Assembly: GCF_047495875.1 (NCBI RefSeq)
Contig: NC_092460.1
Coordinates: 13,134,520 to 13,198,519, forward strand
Length of the DNA: 64,000 bases
Direction: 5' to 3'
Origin: Pithys albifrons albifrons
Lineage: Eukaryota; Chordata; Aves; Passeriformes; Thamnophilidae
Positions 35,725-47,261 of this stretch are shown one piece after another. A program made the translations under genes and the position numbers. The notes beneath the pieces were generated by a model. That model was not told the origin of the DNA. It ran no database searches and saw only the letters and a program-made list of their open reading frames with translations. The first letter of the stretch is position 1. Each line of letters begins with the position of its first letter.

Positions 35725-37500
35725 GACCAAACACAAAAAGTCTCACCCCCAAACAAACTAAAGCAACTTTCATTCCAGTCTAAATTTGCAGTCTTATCTT
35801 CTGCCACCTTGGATTCCCTGTCAGGACCATTTTATTATACTATTAAATAAAGATACAAAGCCATGAAACTAATACTGAAGGTTTTAGTGCAGCACCATTG
35901 GCTGTTTATGGGATTCAGGAAATCCAACTTCCATGCAAAATAACTGTAAGCAGAATAATAAACCAGGAAGAACACAAACTATGAAAGCAAATCATCTGGT
36001 TGTTAGAAAAATCCAAGCAACATTACATTATTTAATGACTGAATAAAAATATAGCAATATATACAAGTGGAACTGAGGCACATTTTCGTGTGCACCATTC
36101 CCATAATGGCTGTAAGAAAACTGCATGCTTCAATTTCCTCTTCTGAACAGATATATATATATATATATACATTTTCTTTTTGTTAAGAGTAAAAAGAATT
36201 TTTGCATATTTTTATTTCATAAAAAAAGCAAATTTTTTAGGTATGATCAGGCTATTTAGTTCTTGGGGTGGGATGCAGGTCTTTAAAATGAAAGTAGAGA
36301 GACCAAATTATAATTAACAGTTTGGTGCTCCAAGGACCATCTGAGGCAGATTTTTGTCACCACCTTTGGTGCTCCAAGGATCATCTAAGGCAGATTTTTG
36401 TTGCCACCTGCTTAGTTCATGGCAAGAGACAGTTTTAGTTAACTAAGTGTATAAATCCAAGCCTATCCTGCTGCATGTCTGTTCATTCCCTACACATATT
36501 TCTCAGAACTCAAAAGGAGCACGTGAAATGATAACAAATTCAAAGTCAAACTTTAACAGGTTATAAATTACTAACAATGAAACTATCAGTAATTGAAAAG
36601 CACCAGTTCACATACTAAAGTTCCTATAAAACTTGCCATCTGTTTGAATTTCTTCTATGCCACAGTACCTCCTAGTGCAAACACCACAGGTAAGAAAGAA
36701 TAACCCTTTAGCTTTGCTACATCTTGTGGAAAACAAGTTATCTGGTAAAAGACAAAAGCTGTTTCTCTTCAAAAGCACGTATTTTTTGCTCAAAAATTCC
36801 ATAAAAGTAATTTTTACAGTGACACCCAGCTTTATCAAATTTCACTTTAAAAGGTAAAATTACCCATCTTTGCCATTAAAGAGAGAGCCAAACCTTGAAA
36901 GCTTTGAATTCCAGCTTCAAATGGGAATGTCCTCAGCCAGCAGCTTGCACAGATCGTGCAGGGAATCCAAAGTTACCACAATAAATTGCAGGGAAATGCT
37001 GACTTGGTTAGAGTTTCTCTGGGGGCTTGGGAGAGAGGAACAGCCACCTTGGTGTTCCTCAGCTGAAGGCAAAGCCAAGGCCCCCACTGCTTCCCATCAT
37101 CCTGTCATTGTCTCACCTGCCATGAAAACAACATGTGATTCTTATTCTTTAATTAGGGGAGAAGAAAGGGAATCACTCATGTAGGACAGAGTCAAACCCT
37201 TACCATCAAATTCTGAATCTGTGAGAAAATCCAATCTAAACACAGAGATTTCTAACTCCAAACAGGGTGAGAGGAGCAGAGCTGCTGGAGAGGTGAGTCT
37301 GCACCACCAAAATCCATGGGAAAGGGAGGGAAAAAAATCCCTGCAGCACTCTGGTGTACAATAGAAACTGTCAGAGAAGGTCACTCTTAAGAAAGAGAGC
37401 AGCCAAAAAGGAGGTTTGAAATCTCAGGGGGCATTAGCTGAAAGACACACAGGGATGTTCTGCAGGGATGTTAAATAGGACATTCACAAAAGATTAAAAT
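35725..37500. other. No gene seen; short repeats only
   Basis: AT-rich with a TA run at 36150-36171 and a 44-bp tandem duplication listed separately. One exon-like 30-base segment on the minus strand (37146-37117) lies between a strong pyrimidine tract ending TTAAAG and a CAG|GTGAGA donor. It is too short to call. Confidence 0.45.
36321..36408. repeat. 44-bp tandem duplication
   Basis: TTTGGTGCTCCAAGGA starts two adjacent 44-base copies at 36321 and 36365 that differ at a few positions. Confidence 0.92.
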
Positions 37501-38364
37501 TATATGGCTATCAGGCAACCCTCTCAAAAATACCTTTTTTTTTCCTAGATGCTCCCTGCACAGATTATTCTCACACACAGAGAATCAAGAAATTCTTTTG
37601 GAATAGAAACAACAAGCTCCAATTTCATAGACACTATGGACAGGACCTGCATAAACATCTCAGCCACAAACATGGCCAAGCTCCCACCTGCCAAAAGCAC
37701 CTGAGGATGATCAGACACATTTCCCAGCCCTGCAAGGAGAGAAAAGAAGAGGGAATGCCATGCACAGGAGCTGACAGGCTGAGGGGAGGTTGTAAAGGAC
37801 ACTGGGCACTGTTGGGTTTCAGATCCCTCTCCCTGGCACCAGCCCACAGCACGTGGCCCATGGGAAGGGACCTTCAGGACACACATATGTGGACAGAACT
37901 GGCACAGTACTGTCAAAAACTGCCTCATTAAAAGTATATGGCTATCAGTCAACCCTATCAAAATAGCTTTTTTTTCCTAGATGCTCCCTGCACAGATTAT
38001 TCTCACACACAGAGAATCAAGAAATTCTTCTGGAATAGAAACAACAAGCTCCAATTTCATAGACACTATGGACAGGCCCTGCATAAACATCTCAGCCACA
38101 AACATGGCCAAGCTCCCACCTGCCAAAAGCACCTGAGGATGATCAGACACATTTCCCAGCCCTGCAAGGAGAGAAGAGAAGAGGGAATGCCATGCACAGG
38201 AGCTGACAGGCTGAGGGGAGGTTGTAAAGGACACTGGGCACCGTTGGGTTTCAGATCCCTCTCCCTGGCACCAGCCCACAGCACATGGCCCATGGGAAGG
38301 GACCTTCAGGACACACATATGTGGCAGAACTGGCACAGTACTGTCAAAAACTGCCTCATTAAAA
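37501..38364. repeat. Direct tandem duplication of a ~434-bp segment
   Basis: Copy 1 is 37501-37934 and copy 2 is 37935-38364. Both start TATATGGCTATCAG and end TGCCTCATTAAAA. They differ by roughly ten bases and a few small indels, about 97 percent identity by eye, so the event is recent. On the minus strand each copy holds a strong acceptor (CTCTCCTTGCAG) followed 42 bases later by CAG|GTGGGA, a multiple-of-three exon-like segment. Whether this is a real duplicated exon cannot be told. Confidence 0.95.
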
Positions 38365-39904
38365 CCGAAAGTGGATCAGGAAGAACAGAAAAGAGCTTGG
38401 GAAGAGAAATTTCCAAAGCAAACTCTTCTTTAGGTTGAGCTTTAAGGAAAGCATCAATTTCAGCAGGTGGTTTTGAAAGGGAGAATAAAAAAAATCCATT
38501 CTTCCCTCCAAACGTATATGGCACAGACACTACTCTCTTTCTGCTTCACAGAAGCAACATTTGGAAAACTACTTAACCTTTCTATTTTTAGCTGGGTGCA
38601 TTCAAATTACCAATAATGTACAACATGCTGCAACAAAACCACTGATGTAGGGTATAATTTTCCCTCAAGCACATTATCCTAGCTGGTGGCTCAGAAAAAT
38701 AAGCTGATAAAACAGCAGCAGACATCAATTGATGGATAAAAAGCCATCACAGCTATGTAGAATGTTATTGCCCAACCTTAAAATCATACAATTAGCCAAA
38801 AATCAGAAGCAGCAGGACAGGACAGAGAAACAACTACACATTAGCTGTGGGGTCATCCCAAAAATCCTCCTACAACCACATTTTTAAACACACCATCAGA
38901 TTATCGCCTCATAATTTAGCTATTAACACACAGATTTATTTTAAAGCCATCACCATGCCTGGTACTTTTATTAAATATCCTCTTCCCTGTCAAGTTCAAT
39001 CGAGATCTCATCCTAACCATGATGAGCTTTTAATTTTCTGTGCTATTCTTAGCAACTTAAAAATAAAATGTTCTCTTTTCAAGCTATAAAGCTGTAACTT
39101 TCTTTAGGAGCTGCAAGGGGGAAGAGAGATTAATCTTTCTACTCTGCATCTCAAACTACATTAGCTATCTGCATATATGGGAAAAAACCCAGAAAGCAAG
39201 TAAGAAACAGGAATTTTCTTTAAGAATTACTTAAGTATAACTCCCTATATGGATTTAGCATGGTTGCAGCACAGTAATAAGGAATTATGAAAATACAGGA
39301 AATGAATACATTAAGATTTGCCATGAAGGTTCTCAGTCATTCTCAGTCTTTCTTGTCCATCATCAATAGATAATAGATTAATGAATGACATAATTAGCTG
39401 CAGGATACACAGACTCCTGCCCAGCAAAGCCCTTCAGCAGATACTCAAATTTCAGCACAATTGGGTCCTCATTAATTCCCTAGCAAATGAAGAAAGATGG
39501 AAAGCTAGAAATGAGTATCAGGGCACTCTGTGCCCATCTGACACATGGATCAGGTGGTTCCAGCTGCTTTTCCTCTGCTGCCTCCTTCAAGGAAGGGCAG
39601 AAGGAGAAGGCACAAAGTCAATCACAAGCCCTCTCTCGTCTATACAAAGCTCACTCACTTTTAGCATCATGTGCAGTGCAAGGATTTCCATCAGTAGTTC
39701 CAAGTCCAAGCCATCACTGCAACCAGAGAGCCCCAACAGCTGCAGCAGAGCCAAGGCAGCCCCTTCAGTCTGATGGGCTCACCCCAAAGCCAGACGGGCA
39801 GGAGGCTGCTGGACACACAGTGCTGGAAGGAGCAGCCCTTGGGCTCTGCCACCCCCTCCTGCCCTGCCTCCCTGGCCAGGTGCAAGATCCCTGCTCTCAG
39901 CATG
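38365..39904. other. No gene seen
   Basis: AT-rich single-copy sequence. A minus-strand frame at 38306-38530 looks protein-like but has no supporting splice sites. Confidence 0.5.
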
Positions 39905-40298
39905 AGGATTGCAAGGCTGGGGCACCTCTGCTATGGAGACAGGCTGAGAGGGTTAGGGATGTTAAGTCTGGCATGGACAGGACTCTGGGGAGACCTGAGA
40001 GCCCCTGCCAGTGCCTAAAGGGGCTCCAGGAGAGCTGGAGAGGGACTGGGGATGAGGGATGGAGGGACAGGACAAGGGGAATGGCTTAAGCTGAAGGAGA
40101 TGAGATTTACATCAGAAATTAGGAAGAAAATGTTCCCTGTGAGGGTGGGCAGGCCCTGGCACAGGGTGCCCAGAGAAGCTGTGGCTGCCCCATCCCTGGG
40201 AGTGTCCAAGGCCAGGTTGGACTGATGGAAGGTGTCCCTGCCCAGAGCAGGGGGTGGAACAAGATGAACTTTAAGGGCCCTTCCAACCCAAACCATTG
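39905..40298 (+). mobile_element. CR1 retrotransposon, older copy, sense
   Basis: CR1 words in sense order: CTGCTATGGAGACAGGCTGA, GGGACAGGACAAGGGGAATG, CCCAGAGAAGCTGTGGCTGC and CCCTTCCAACCCAAACCATT. It is the counterpart of the 33.7 kb copy in the inverted duplication but extends further 5'. Confidence 0.9.
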
Positions 40299-40475
40299 TC
40301 TCTTCTGTTTAAGAAGCACTAACCTTTCCTCAGGTACAGAACCATTGACCTATTTACTCTCTTCACTGGCATAGGCTCAGTTTTTATTGTGATTTTTGCC
40401 TTACAATTTGAGCTGCTGTGAAGAAATGCCTGTCAACCCTGGGATGTTTATATGGGGTGCTTTACCCTCAAAGTT
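40299..40475 (-). repeat. Arm B of the inverted low-copy duplication (flank part)
   Basis: Reverse complement of the block at 33548-33725, joined to CR1 at the same base. It is bounded on its far side by a second CR1 tail fragment at 40476 that arm A lacks. Confidence 0.8.
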
Positions 40476-40551
40476 CATGGCAGGGGGTGAACGTGGATGA
40501 GCTTTAAGGTGCTTTCCAACCCAAACCATCCTGCAATTCCTGATTCTCTGA
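40476..40551 (+). mobile_element. CR1 3'-tail fragment (~75 bp)
   Basis: Only the terminal CR1 segment is present (CATGGCAGGGGGTG, TTTCCAACCCAAACCATCC) with a degraded tail. It lies directly against the non-CR1 duplication block. Confidence 0.75.
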
Positions 40552-43500
40552 CACTGGTACACAACCAGGGCATGGGGCTGCTTTGAGATGGCTGTTGAAA
40601 GGCTTGTGACCTTTCTTTTGGGATATGGGCCTTGCCACAGCTATTCAAGCCTATCTTTATCTAAAGATTGGAACACTGAAGTGTGTTTTAATGAGGGATA
40701 AACTGAGACCATCTGGATGTCTCAGCTGCTACAGAGCATGATTGTTTGCTGATTTTAACCGTGTCTCTTGCAGAGAACACAGACCTGTGTTGCACAGAGT
40801 GCACTAGCTCAGCTTGATTTCTCCTTGTAATCAAATGTGTTGATCTAAAATCTATTTCCAGCAAATTACTTGCCTGTTTTGGGAACAGCTCCCTCATCTC
40901 AACCACGGTGATGGGCATAAGCAGAGACAATTGAGTTGAAAAGGTATTTTTGCATGAGGCTGACAGTTGGTATTCTCAGGCAAATCTTCCATTTTGGAAT
41001 ATGACCACCATTAACATCCCAGATGTCAACTTTTTCAATGTTGCATTAAAATCTGGAATTTTCTTTGATTTTTTTTTGAGGTTTTTGTTTGCTTTAGGTT
41101 TTCCTGTTTGTTTTTTTTTTCTTTACACCCATTTGCTGTAAAACAATCGGTAAATAATTTGTCCCTTTTGAATGGTGGTGGTATTGGTTCAGTTTGCATT
41201 TCCTTGTGCACATATTTCAATTGTAAATTATGCTGAGTACTGGATAACCACATTGTTATTACACTTCAATATATAATTCTTTGACCCTGTATATATATCC
41301 ATGTATATGCAAGATAAACAGTGAGTCTGTTTGGGGAAGTAAAGTATCAAACTACTTCATTTCTCTGCTTCTTGGGGAGTCAATTCCTACATAACTGTAC
41401 ACAAAGGGAACATCCCTCTGCCCTCTGAGGTGCCAGCTGAGTCTGCAGCTCCTCAGGCAGGCCACAACCTGCATTTCAGTCCCTCAAGTTGTGGCTGTTC
41501 TACTTTGTCAGGAAAAAGAACCCCTAAATCACCATGGAATTAATGGTCAGCAAAAGAAACTGAAAATTATTCTACAGACTAATTATTAGACTGTTCTCTA
41601 GATAGCTGAGACTTCTGCTCAATTCTCAAATTAAACAACATGAATAGGGGACTGAACCCAAATTTCCCGTATTCCCACAGATTTTTCCAGGCTTTAACAC
41701 TTTGTGGACACTACAAATTCTCAAATCCTTAGCAAATTTCACAATTGCTTTTGGAGAGACCAGCCCTGTGTTTGGAGATGGGGAGACAGTGACTGTGTGT
41801 GTGTGTGTGGAGTGACTCCCACCAAAATAACTCAGACAACATGCACCGTTATCAGCACTAGACTGAAACATTTTACTTGAATTAGTTTAAGTGCTGTTAA
41901 TTGTGCATTCACCAGAAATTACACCTTGAACTTCAGATTCCAAACAGGTCTGAAAATTAAAAGGGGAAAAGCAACAACTGTTCTTATAAAACTACTCTGG
42001 AGATACTGATATTTTACAAAGTTTACCTCTCAAAAAGTGATGCAACACAGAATGTTTTGGCTTTTAACTGTAAAGTGGTTGTTTGAAAATGAAGGCAAGA
42101 CTTGTGTTCATTTCCTAACAGAGTATCAATAAATGCCTAAAAGGGAATTTTTGAAGAGGTATCTTGAGATGTTTGGGAGAGAAAAAAAAACAAAAACCAA
42201 AAACAACAAAACACCAAGATAGGCTGATTACTCCCACTTATTAAGCTCCATCTTGTACCACAGTACACTGCTTTATGGATTCGTTGGGCTCTAACCTCTT
42301 TCAGCAGAAAACACTGCTACAGAAAGATCAGTTTGTTACTACAGTACTTTGATTCCCACTGCTAAACCAGAATGGCTTTAGTAAGATTAAATTCTTCACA
42401 TCACAACTAAGCTTTGAAAATTCACCCAGTGACCATCACAGATCTACTAGAAAGTCACTTCTGATACCTGGTGACTAAATATTTCACAAGTAAAGAATTC
42501 CAAAATGAGTTTATTATGTCATCACGGATGTGGATACATCTGCAAATGAACCAATAAAATTAAACCTTTCCCTCTACAGGTAGAAGTGGTAACAAGGAAT
42601 TACCAAATTCTCCAAAGATCCATATTAGTGCAAAGCATGTTCAAAAGAGCTAAAATTATTAATCATAGTATTATTAACCATATCTGCAGCATGGTGTGTA
42701 CAATATGTACTGATTTAAGACAAATCTTAAACACTGGGATTTCTATGATTAATCTGTGTGACTCAAACCCCCTGCATTGATTTAATACCTGAAATCTGCA
42801 AGTAAACAAAAACATAATCCAGTTGTTTCCAAGGTTTTCCTACTAATCAACTCCTACATATTTTCTAAAAAAGGAGGTTCATACCTCCATAGATTCAGTT
42901 CTCTTAGTTATGTTTTGTGGACCCAGCTGAAATAATTCAGATATCAGAGACTTAGAAATACTGTATTTCTGATAAGCAATATCTGAATCTGTTTTTTCTA
43001 ATCAGCAATCTCACAGAGAGAGCACCCCCACCACAATCTCCAGAATAATGAAAGGAAATGGTCCATCACCAACCACAATCTTTGCATGTTTGAATACTGC
43101 CCCTAAAAAAAAAATAAATAAAAAATCCCCCAACACAAAAGCTTATCTCAGAAAATTAAGCAGAACTGACCAAAACAGAACTCACATCTGTGATTTTCAT
43201 GCACCTGACCCATGTGCTATCACAAACTGCACATCTCCCCACTCCTGCTTTCAGTGAGCAACTCACCCAGGCTGGGGATTAACAACACACCATCTCTTGC
43301 TGCAGCCCTTTTCAGCCTCATGCCCTCTAAATCAGTGCAAAGTTTTTCTAGGTGATTATTTGAAATGAAGATGATTTTATTCACATATGTCTCTGGGTCT
43401 GCTGTTTTGCCTCCTTTGCAAATGAACAGAAAATGCTTCCTCAGATATGCTCCTTAATAACCTGATGTTTATCTTGTTTTTTATCACTTCTTGCAAGAAA

Positions 43501-43703
43501 AAGACTTACCAAGTTCTAGCGCAATCATTTTAAAGAGTAGTTATATTCCGATGTCAACAAATTATTTTTAGCACTCGGGAGGTTGGACCTGTGGAAATAC
43601 GGGGAACAAAACAGACCCTTTCCTATTCTGAAACAGCAAAGCAAGTGACCTTCAGGAAAATGTACAAATAAGGAAAATGTGCATCCATCATCTAAGCTTA
43701 TTT
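40552..43703. other. No gene seen
   Basis: AT-rich, with T- and A-rich tracts (41075-41120, 42180-42215) and a GT run at 41797-41811. No recognisable product in any frame. Confidence 0.5.
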
Positions 43704-44505
43704 CATAGAATCATAGAATCAAATGGGTTGGAAGAGACCTCCGAGATCATCAAGACCAACCCTTGGTCCAACTCCAGTCCCTTTACCAGATCATGGCACT
43801 CAGTGCCACGGCCAAGCTCAGTTGAAAAACCTCCAGGAATGGGGAATCCACCCCCTCTCTGGGCACCCCATTCCAATGCCTGAGCACTCTCTCTGCAAAG
43901 AATTTCTTTCTTATCTCCAACTTCAATTTCCCCTGGCAGAGCTTGAGCCCGTGCCCCCTTGTCCTATTGCTGAGTGCCTGGGAGAAGAGACCAACCCCCA
44001 CCTGGCCACAACTTCCCTTCAGGCAGTTCCAGACAGTGCTGAGGTCACCTCTGAGCCTCCTCTTCTCCAGGCTAAACACCCCCAGCTCCCTCAGCCTCTC
44101 CCCACAGCACTTGTGCTCCAGTCCCTTCTCCAGCCTCGTTGCTCTTCTCTGGCCCCGCTCCAGCCCCTCAATCTCTTTCCTGAACTGAGGGGCCCAGAAC
44201 TGAACACAACACTCAAGGTGTGGCCTCCCCAAGGCAGAGTCCAGGGGAAGGGTCACTGCCCTGGGCCTGCTGGCCACGCTAGTTTTGATCCAGGCCAGGA
44301 TCCCATTGGCCTTCTTGGCCACCTGGGCACACTGTTGGCTCCTGTTGAGCTCCCTGTCACTCAGTCCCCCCAGGTCCCTTTCTGCCTGGCTGCTCTCCGG
44401 CCACTCTGTGCCCAGCCTGGAGCTCTGCAGGGGGTTGGTGTGGCCAAAGGGCAGGACCTGCACTTGGCCTTGTTCAACTTCATCCCTTTGAACTTCATCC
44501 CATAT
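43704..44505 (-). mobile_element. CR1 retrotransposon, antisense, longest copy here
   Basis: About 800 bases from the ATTCTATG-type tail (at the low-coordinate end) into ORF2. It extends further 5' than the other young copies. A 15-base duplication (GGGATGAAGTTCAAA / GGGATGAAGTTGAAC) lies near its truncated 5' end. Confidence 0.93.
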
Positions 44506-44511
44506 AAGCAC
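43783..44511 (-). pseudogene. CR1 ORF2 C-terminal remnant, longest open frame
   Basis: This minus-strand frame of 242 codons ends in a stop after SAMIW. It includes the segments [37 protein letters not shown] and [20 protein letters not shown], which is the C-terminal part of CR1 reverse transcriptase. The extreme 5' part appears frameshifted relative to the CR1 family, because AAGTGCAGG is followed by one base too few. The catalytic core and endonuclease are absent. The antisense 323-codon plus-strand frame is a shadow. Confidence 0.85.
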
Positions 44512-44639
44512 TTCTGCAAGCTGCAGTTCCCCAGTGTCACCCTAGGGCTGCCGCAGGCATGCCCACCTCATTTTCCCAGCCTGCAAAGCATCCCGGTGGC
44601 ACCCTGGGCGCTCACACTCTCATTTCCATGCCAGGCAGG

Positions 44640-44965
44640 AGGCGGTGACAAAGCCAAGCTGTGCGCGCTCCCGCTCGGCTGCTGCTCTGCTTGACCTGAG
44701 CTGCCACTTGCAGGCGCACGGACCAGCGGCTTATTTGCTGAGTCTGTTTATCCCGCTGTCTGTCAGGATGCAGCACGATGCCTAAACAGGCAGCAGCGAG
44801 ATGAGGTCAGCGAGATGCAGTCGGGAGCCGCTGGGAAGCCGGGCGGGAATGGCACGGCTCTTGTTCCCTCGGGATTAACCCCCCCCCCCGCCCCGGGTTT
44901 CTCCGTGTACAGACGCCCCGAGCGGGGCCGCGAACAGCCCGAGCACCAAGAGATGGAGCGTTCCC
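44640..44965. promoter_or_regulatory. CpG island, candidate promoter or first exon
   Basis: Roughly 28 CpG dinucleotides in about 320 bases (clusters GTGCGCGCTCCCGCTCGG, GCCGGGCGGG, CCCCGAGCGGGGCCGCGAAC) in an otherwise CpG-poor window. This is typical of an unmethylated vertebrate promoter. It is about 21 kb upstream of the ATP2B2 start-codon exon on that gene's strand, so an upstream ATP2B2 promoter is the simplest reading. An unrelated non-coding transcript is an alternative. No TATA box is evident. Confidence 0.5.
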
Positions 44966-45186
44966 TTGCAGGAGCAGCTCACCAGTTCCAGGGGGAGAAA
45001 CAGGAATCACGCCAAGATAAGTTGCCATTTTAATTGCATAAGAAGCACTGGTGGATTTGTCATTGCTGGTGCCAGAGCTGCTCCTGAGCGCAGCTATGTT
45101 GCTGTTGTGTAAGACACTGCATGCTCCGGAGTGACATCCCAGCACACAGATACAGCAAGGCTCGTAAACAGTCTGTTTCCACTTAC

Positions 45187-45232
45187 TCCTGCGAGAGATG
45201 CCTTTCTGCTGTTCCAGAACAGAGCACAAAGG
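45187..45232 (-). other. Candidate 46-base non-coding exon
   Basis: On the minus strand a long T-rich tract ending TTTTGTTTGGACAG precedes it and GCAGGA|GTAAGTGG follows. Both are strong splice signals. It lies 0.2 kb upstream of the CpG island in ATP2B2 orientation. It may be a 5' UTR exon, but no transcript evidence is available. Confidence 0.25.
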
Positions 45233-47039
45233 CTGTCCAAACAAAACAAAATAAAAACAAATAAGGAGCAAATCAAAGACTGAAAAGGAGTTGGAGTCTC
45301 GGCACCATCGGACTAACAAACCACACATTTCTTTGTGCTGGCATTGCTATTTCCAGCACAGGGGAAAACAGACAGGCAGCTTGCAGGTGGCATCCTCCTG
45401 CTGAGACCTGAAAACTGCTGGCACAGATGGCACAGGAGAAGGTGGAGTAACATTGCTGGTATATCCATTTGCTGAAGTCTTTCAGTGAGCTATTTAATAT
45501 CTCAGCACTACAAATCCCAGCGTGTTTAAGTTTGAATCAGTGGTCCTCACAAGTGGTCTCCAAAGTCTGAACAGCAACGCAGAGAGTAAATTTTTAGTGG
45601 TGGCAAAGGGCTCCTCAAGGCCTGGCACTACATGCAGTGTTTCCAGGTCTGGCCATGTCTGAAAGCACAATGTCCACAGAGAGAAGAGCTGTGCTGGAGC
45701 TGGAACTGCAACTGCACAACACCAGCATCCCACAGCCAGCAACCACTAACTTGGTGTCACACTTGGCACAAGGATTGCAGTGACACTTGCCCCAGAAATG
45801 AGCTGTCCAACTCATACCAAAACACACAGGAGCCACCAGTGGAATAACACACAGGAACTATTTCTGTATCTGTGCAGAGCTGATCTTTGCCTTTTCTCTA
45901 GCCTAGATTTTGATTTCCCTTAAGTGATCAGTGTTGGCCTAATTCTACTCCCATTTACATCAGTTGAAGCTTCACCATCAACTTCAAAGAAAACGGTTTT
46001 AACCCAATAATAGTTCATTTTGATAAATTCTACTTTAAGAGAAAAGGACCTCTGCTTCTCCAGCAGAGGATAAAATGATGTATTTTTACAACAGGCTTCA
46101 CAGCCAGATGACATTGCTGTGCCCTACATTCACATTTTGGTTTTGAGCAGCTCTGCAGTTTTGAGGCAGCTCCTCCACCCCTCGCTGACACTGTGTGATA
46201 GCTCTGTTGGTAGAGCAGCTGTGGGGCTCAGGAGCCACATTGCTTTGGGGAGAAACAAAGCAGAAGCCCTGCTGCAGGTTCACACCAAAAACATTCAGCA
46301 CATACAGATCTGAAATAATCTGAGGCCTTTGGAAAGCTTCCAGTCACATGTAGGGAGCACTTTGAGCTCGGATTAAATCTGGTCCAACATGAGACCAGCA
46401 CAGACAGAGGGCCCTCAGCACCGACTGCTTCAAGCTATCGATCTGCCTCTAATGCACCAAATGACTTGCTGGTGGAGACACATTTCAAACTCCAGTTCTA
46501 CTTCTTATCTCTATTATCTTTTTATTTCCCATGCCTTCCTAAATAATTCACTCAGCATTACTGGTTGTCACAACTTTCTGTGTCTTATCCCCAGATTCTT
46601 ATTTAAATTGCATAGACTTCCTTTTTGGGTTATAACCTCAGTTATGCCTCTGTCTTCCAGGGCACTGAGTAATGGTTAAAAATTCTGTCCCAGACTTAAC
46701 CTTCCAAGACACTTCAGACACGAGACTGTTTGTTTAGCAGTGCATTAACCAGCAACTTCACATCAAGAGAAATTCCCTTTGTAAACAAGGGTTCTGTAAC
46801 ATCTTAGCTGATGCATGAGGCACAAGAACTATAGTCCACCTTAGGTACCTGCAAATGCACTATCAGAATAAACCATTGAAAAGGAACACTAAGAAAATAA
46901 CCCTTCAGATAAGGGTCAGAATTGAAAATCAAACCTCTTATTAGCAGGAATAGGAGTATTTTAGGCTTTTCAACTTTCACAGAAGGATGGACCATTATGT
47001 AATGTACATTTGCAAACACTACATAAGCAATGAAAGGAG
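45233..47039. other. No gene seen; one tRNA-like fragment
   Basis: AT-rich sequence. The only item of note is a pol III-type A-box motif at 46194-46218, listed separately. Confidence 0.45.
46192..46290 (+). other. tRNA-like A-box and B-box pair, possible old SINE or tRNA relic
   Basis: ATAGCTCTGTTGGTAGAGCA reads as a tRNA D-arm with a four-pair GCTC/GAGC stem. GCAGGTTCACACC about 75 bases further resembles a B box. No cloverleaf can be drawn: there is no matching anticodon arm and the acceptor stem fails. It is therefore at most a diverged tRNA-derived repeat. Confidence 0.2.
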
Positions 47040-47261
47040 CTGTACTGAATGACTTCAGGAGGAATTTCTTCACTGAAAGGGTAATTAAACACTGGAAGGG
47101 GCTGCCCAGAGAGGAGGTGGTGTCACCACCCCTGAAGGTGTATAAGGAAAAGACTGGACCTGGTACTTAGTGCTCTGGTCTGATGGTGTTCAGTCACAGG
47201 TTGGACTCGATGAACTCAGAGGTTTTCCCAACCTAAATGACTCTGCAATTCTGTGACTTGC
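47040..47261 (+). mobile_element. CR1 retrotransposon fragment, older subfamily
   Basis: Words AGGAGGAATTTCTTCACTGA, CACTGGAAGGGGCTGCCCAG, GGTTGGACTCGATGAACTCA and the tail TCTGCAATTCTGTGA are in sense order. It is diverged from the young family and ends in an ATTCTGTG-type tail. Confidence 0.88.

Noticed and set aside
34446..35807. Very long open frames (386-453 codons) on both strands
   Set aside because: They lie wholly in the G-run minisatellite. The 24-base unit is a multiple of three, so frames stay open automatically, and the products are pure short repeats.
36321..36408. Direct repeats as attachment or target sites
   Set aside because: A simple adjacent 44-base duplication with no element between the copies.
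38306..38530. Protein-like minus-strand frame next to the tandem duplication
   Set aside because: No acceptor at its start, no donor before the duplicated segment, and no recognised domain.
41626..41871. Exon-like minus-strand frame near 41.8 kb following a pyrimidine tract
   Set aside because: The acceptor is reasonable, but no usable donor follows before the stop, and the frame length is within chance.
43723..44694. 323-codon plus-strand frame (and similar frames at 15499-16287 and 57833-58537)
   Set aside because: They are antisense to CR1 ORF2. The sense strand shows the genuine CR1 C-terminal motifs.
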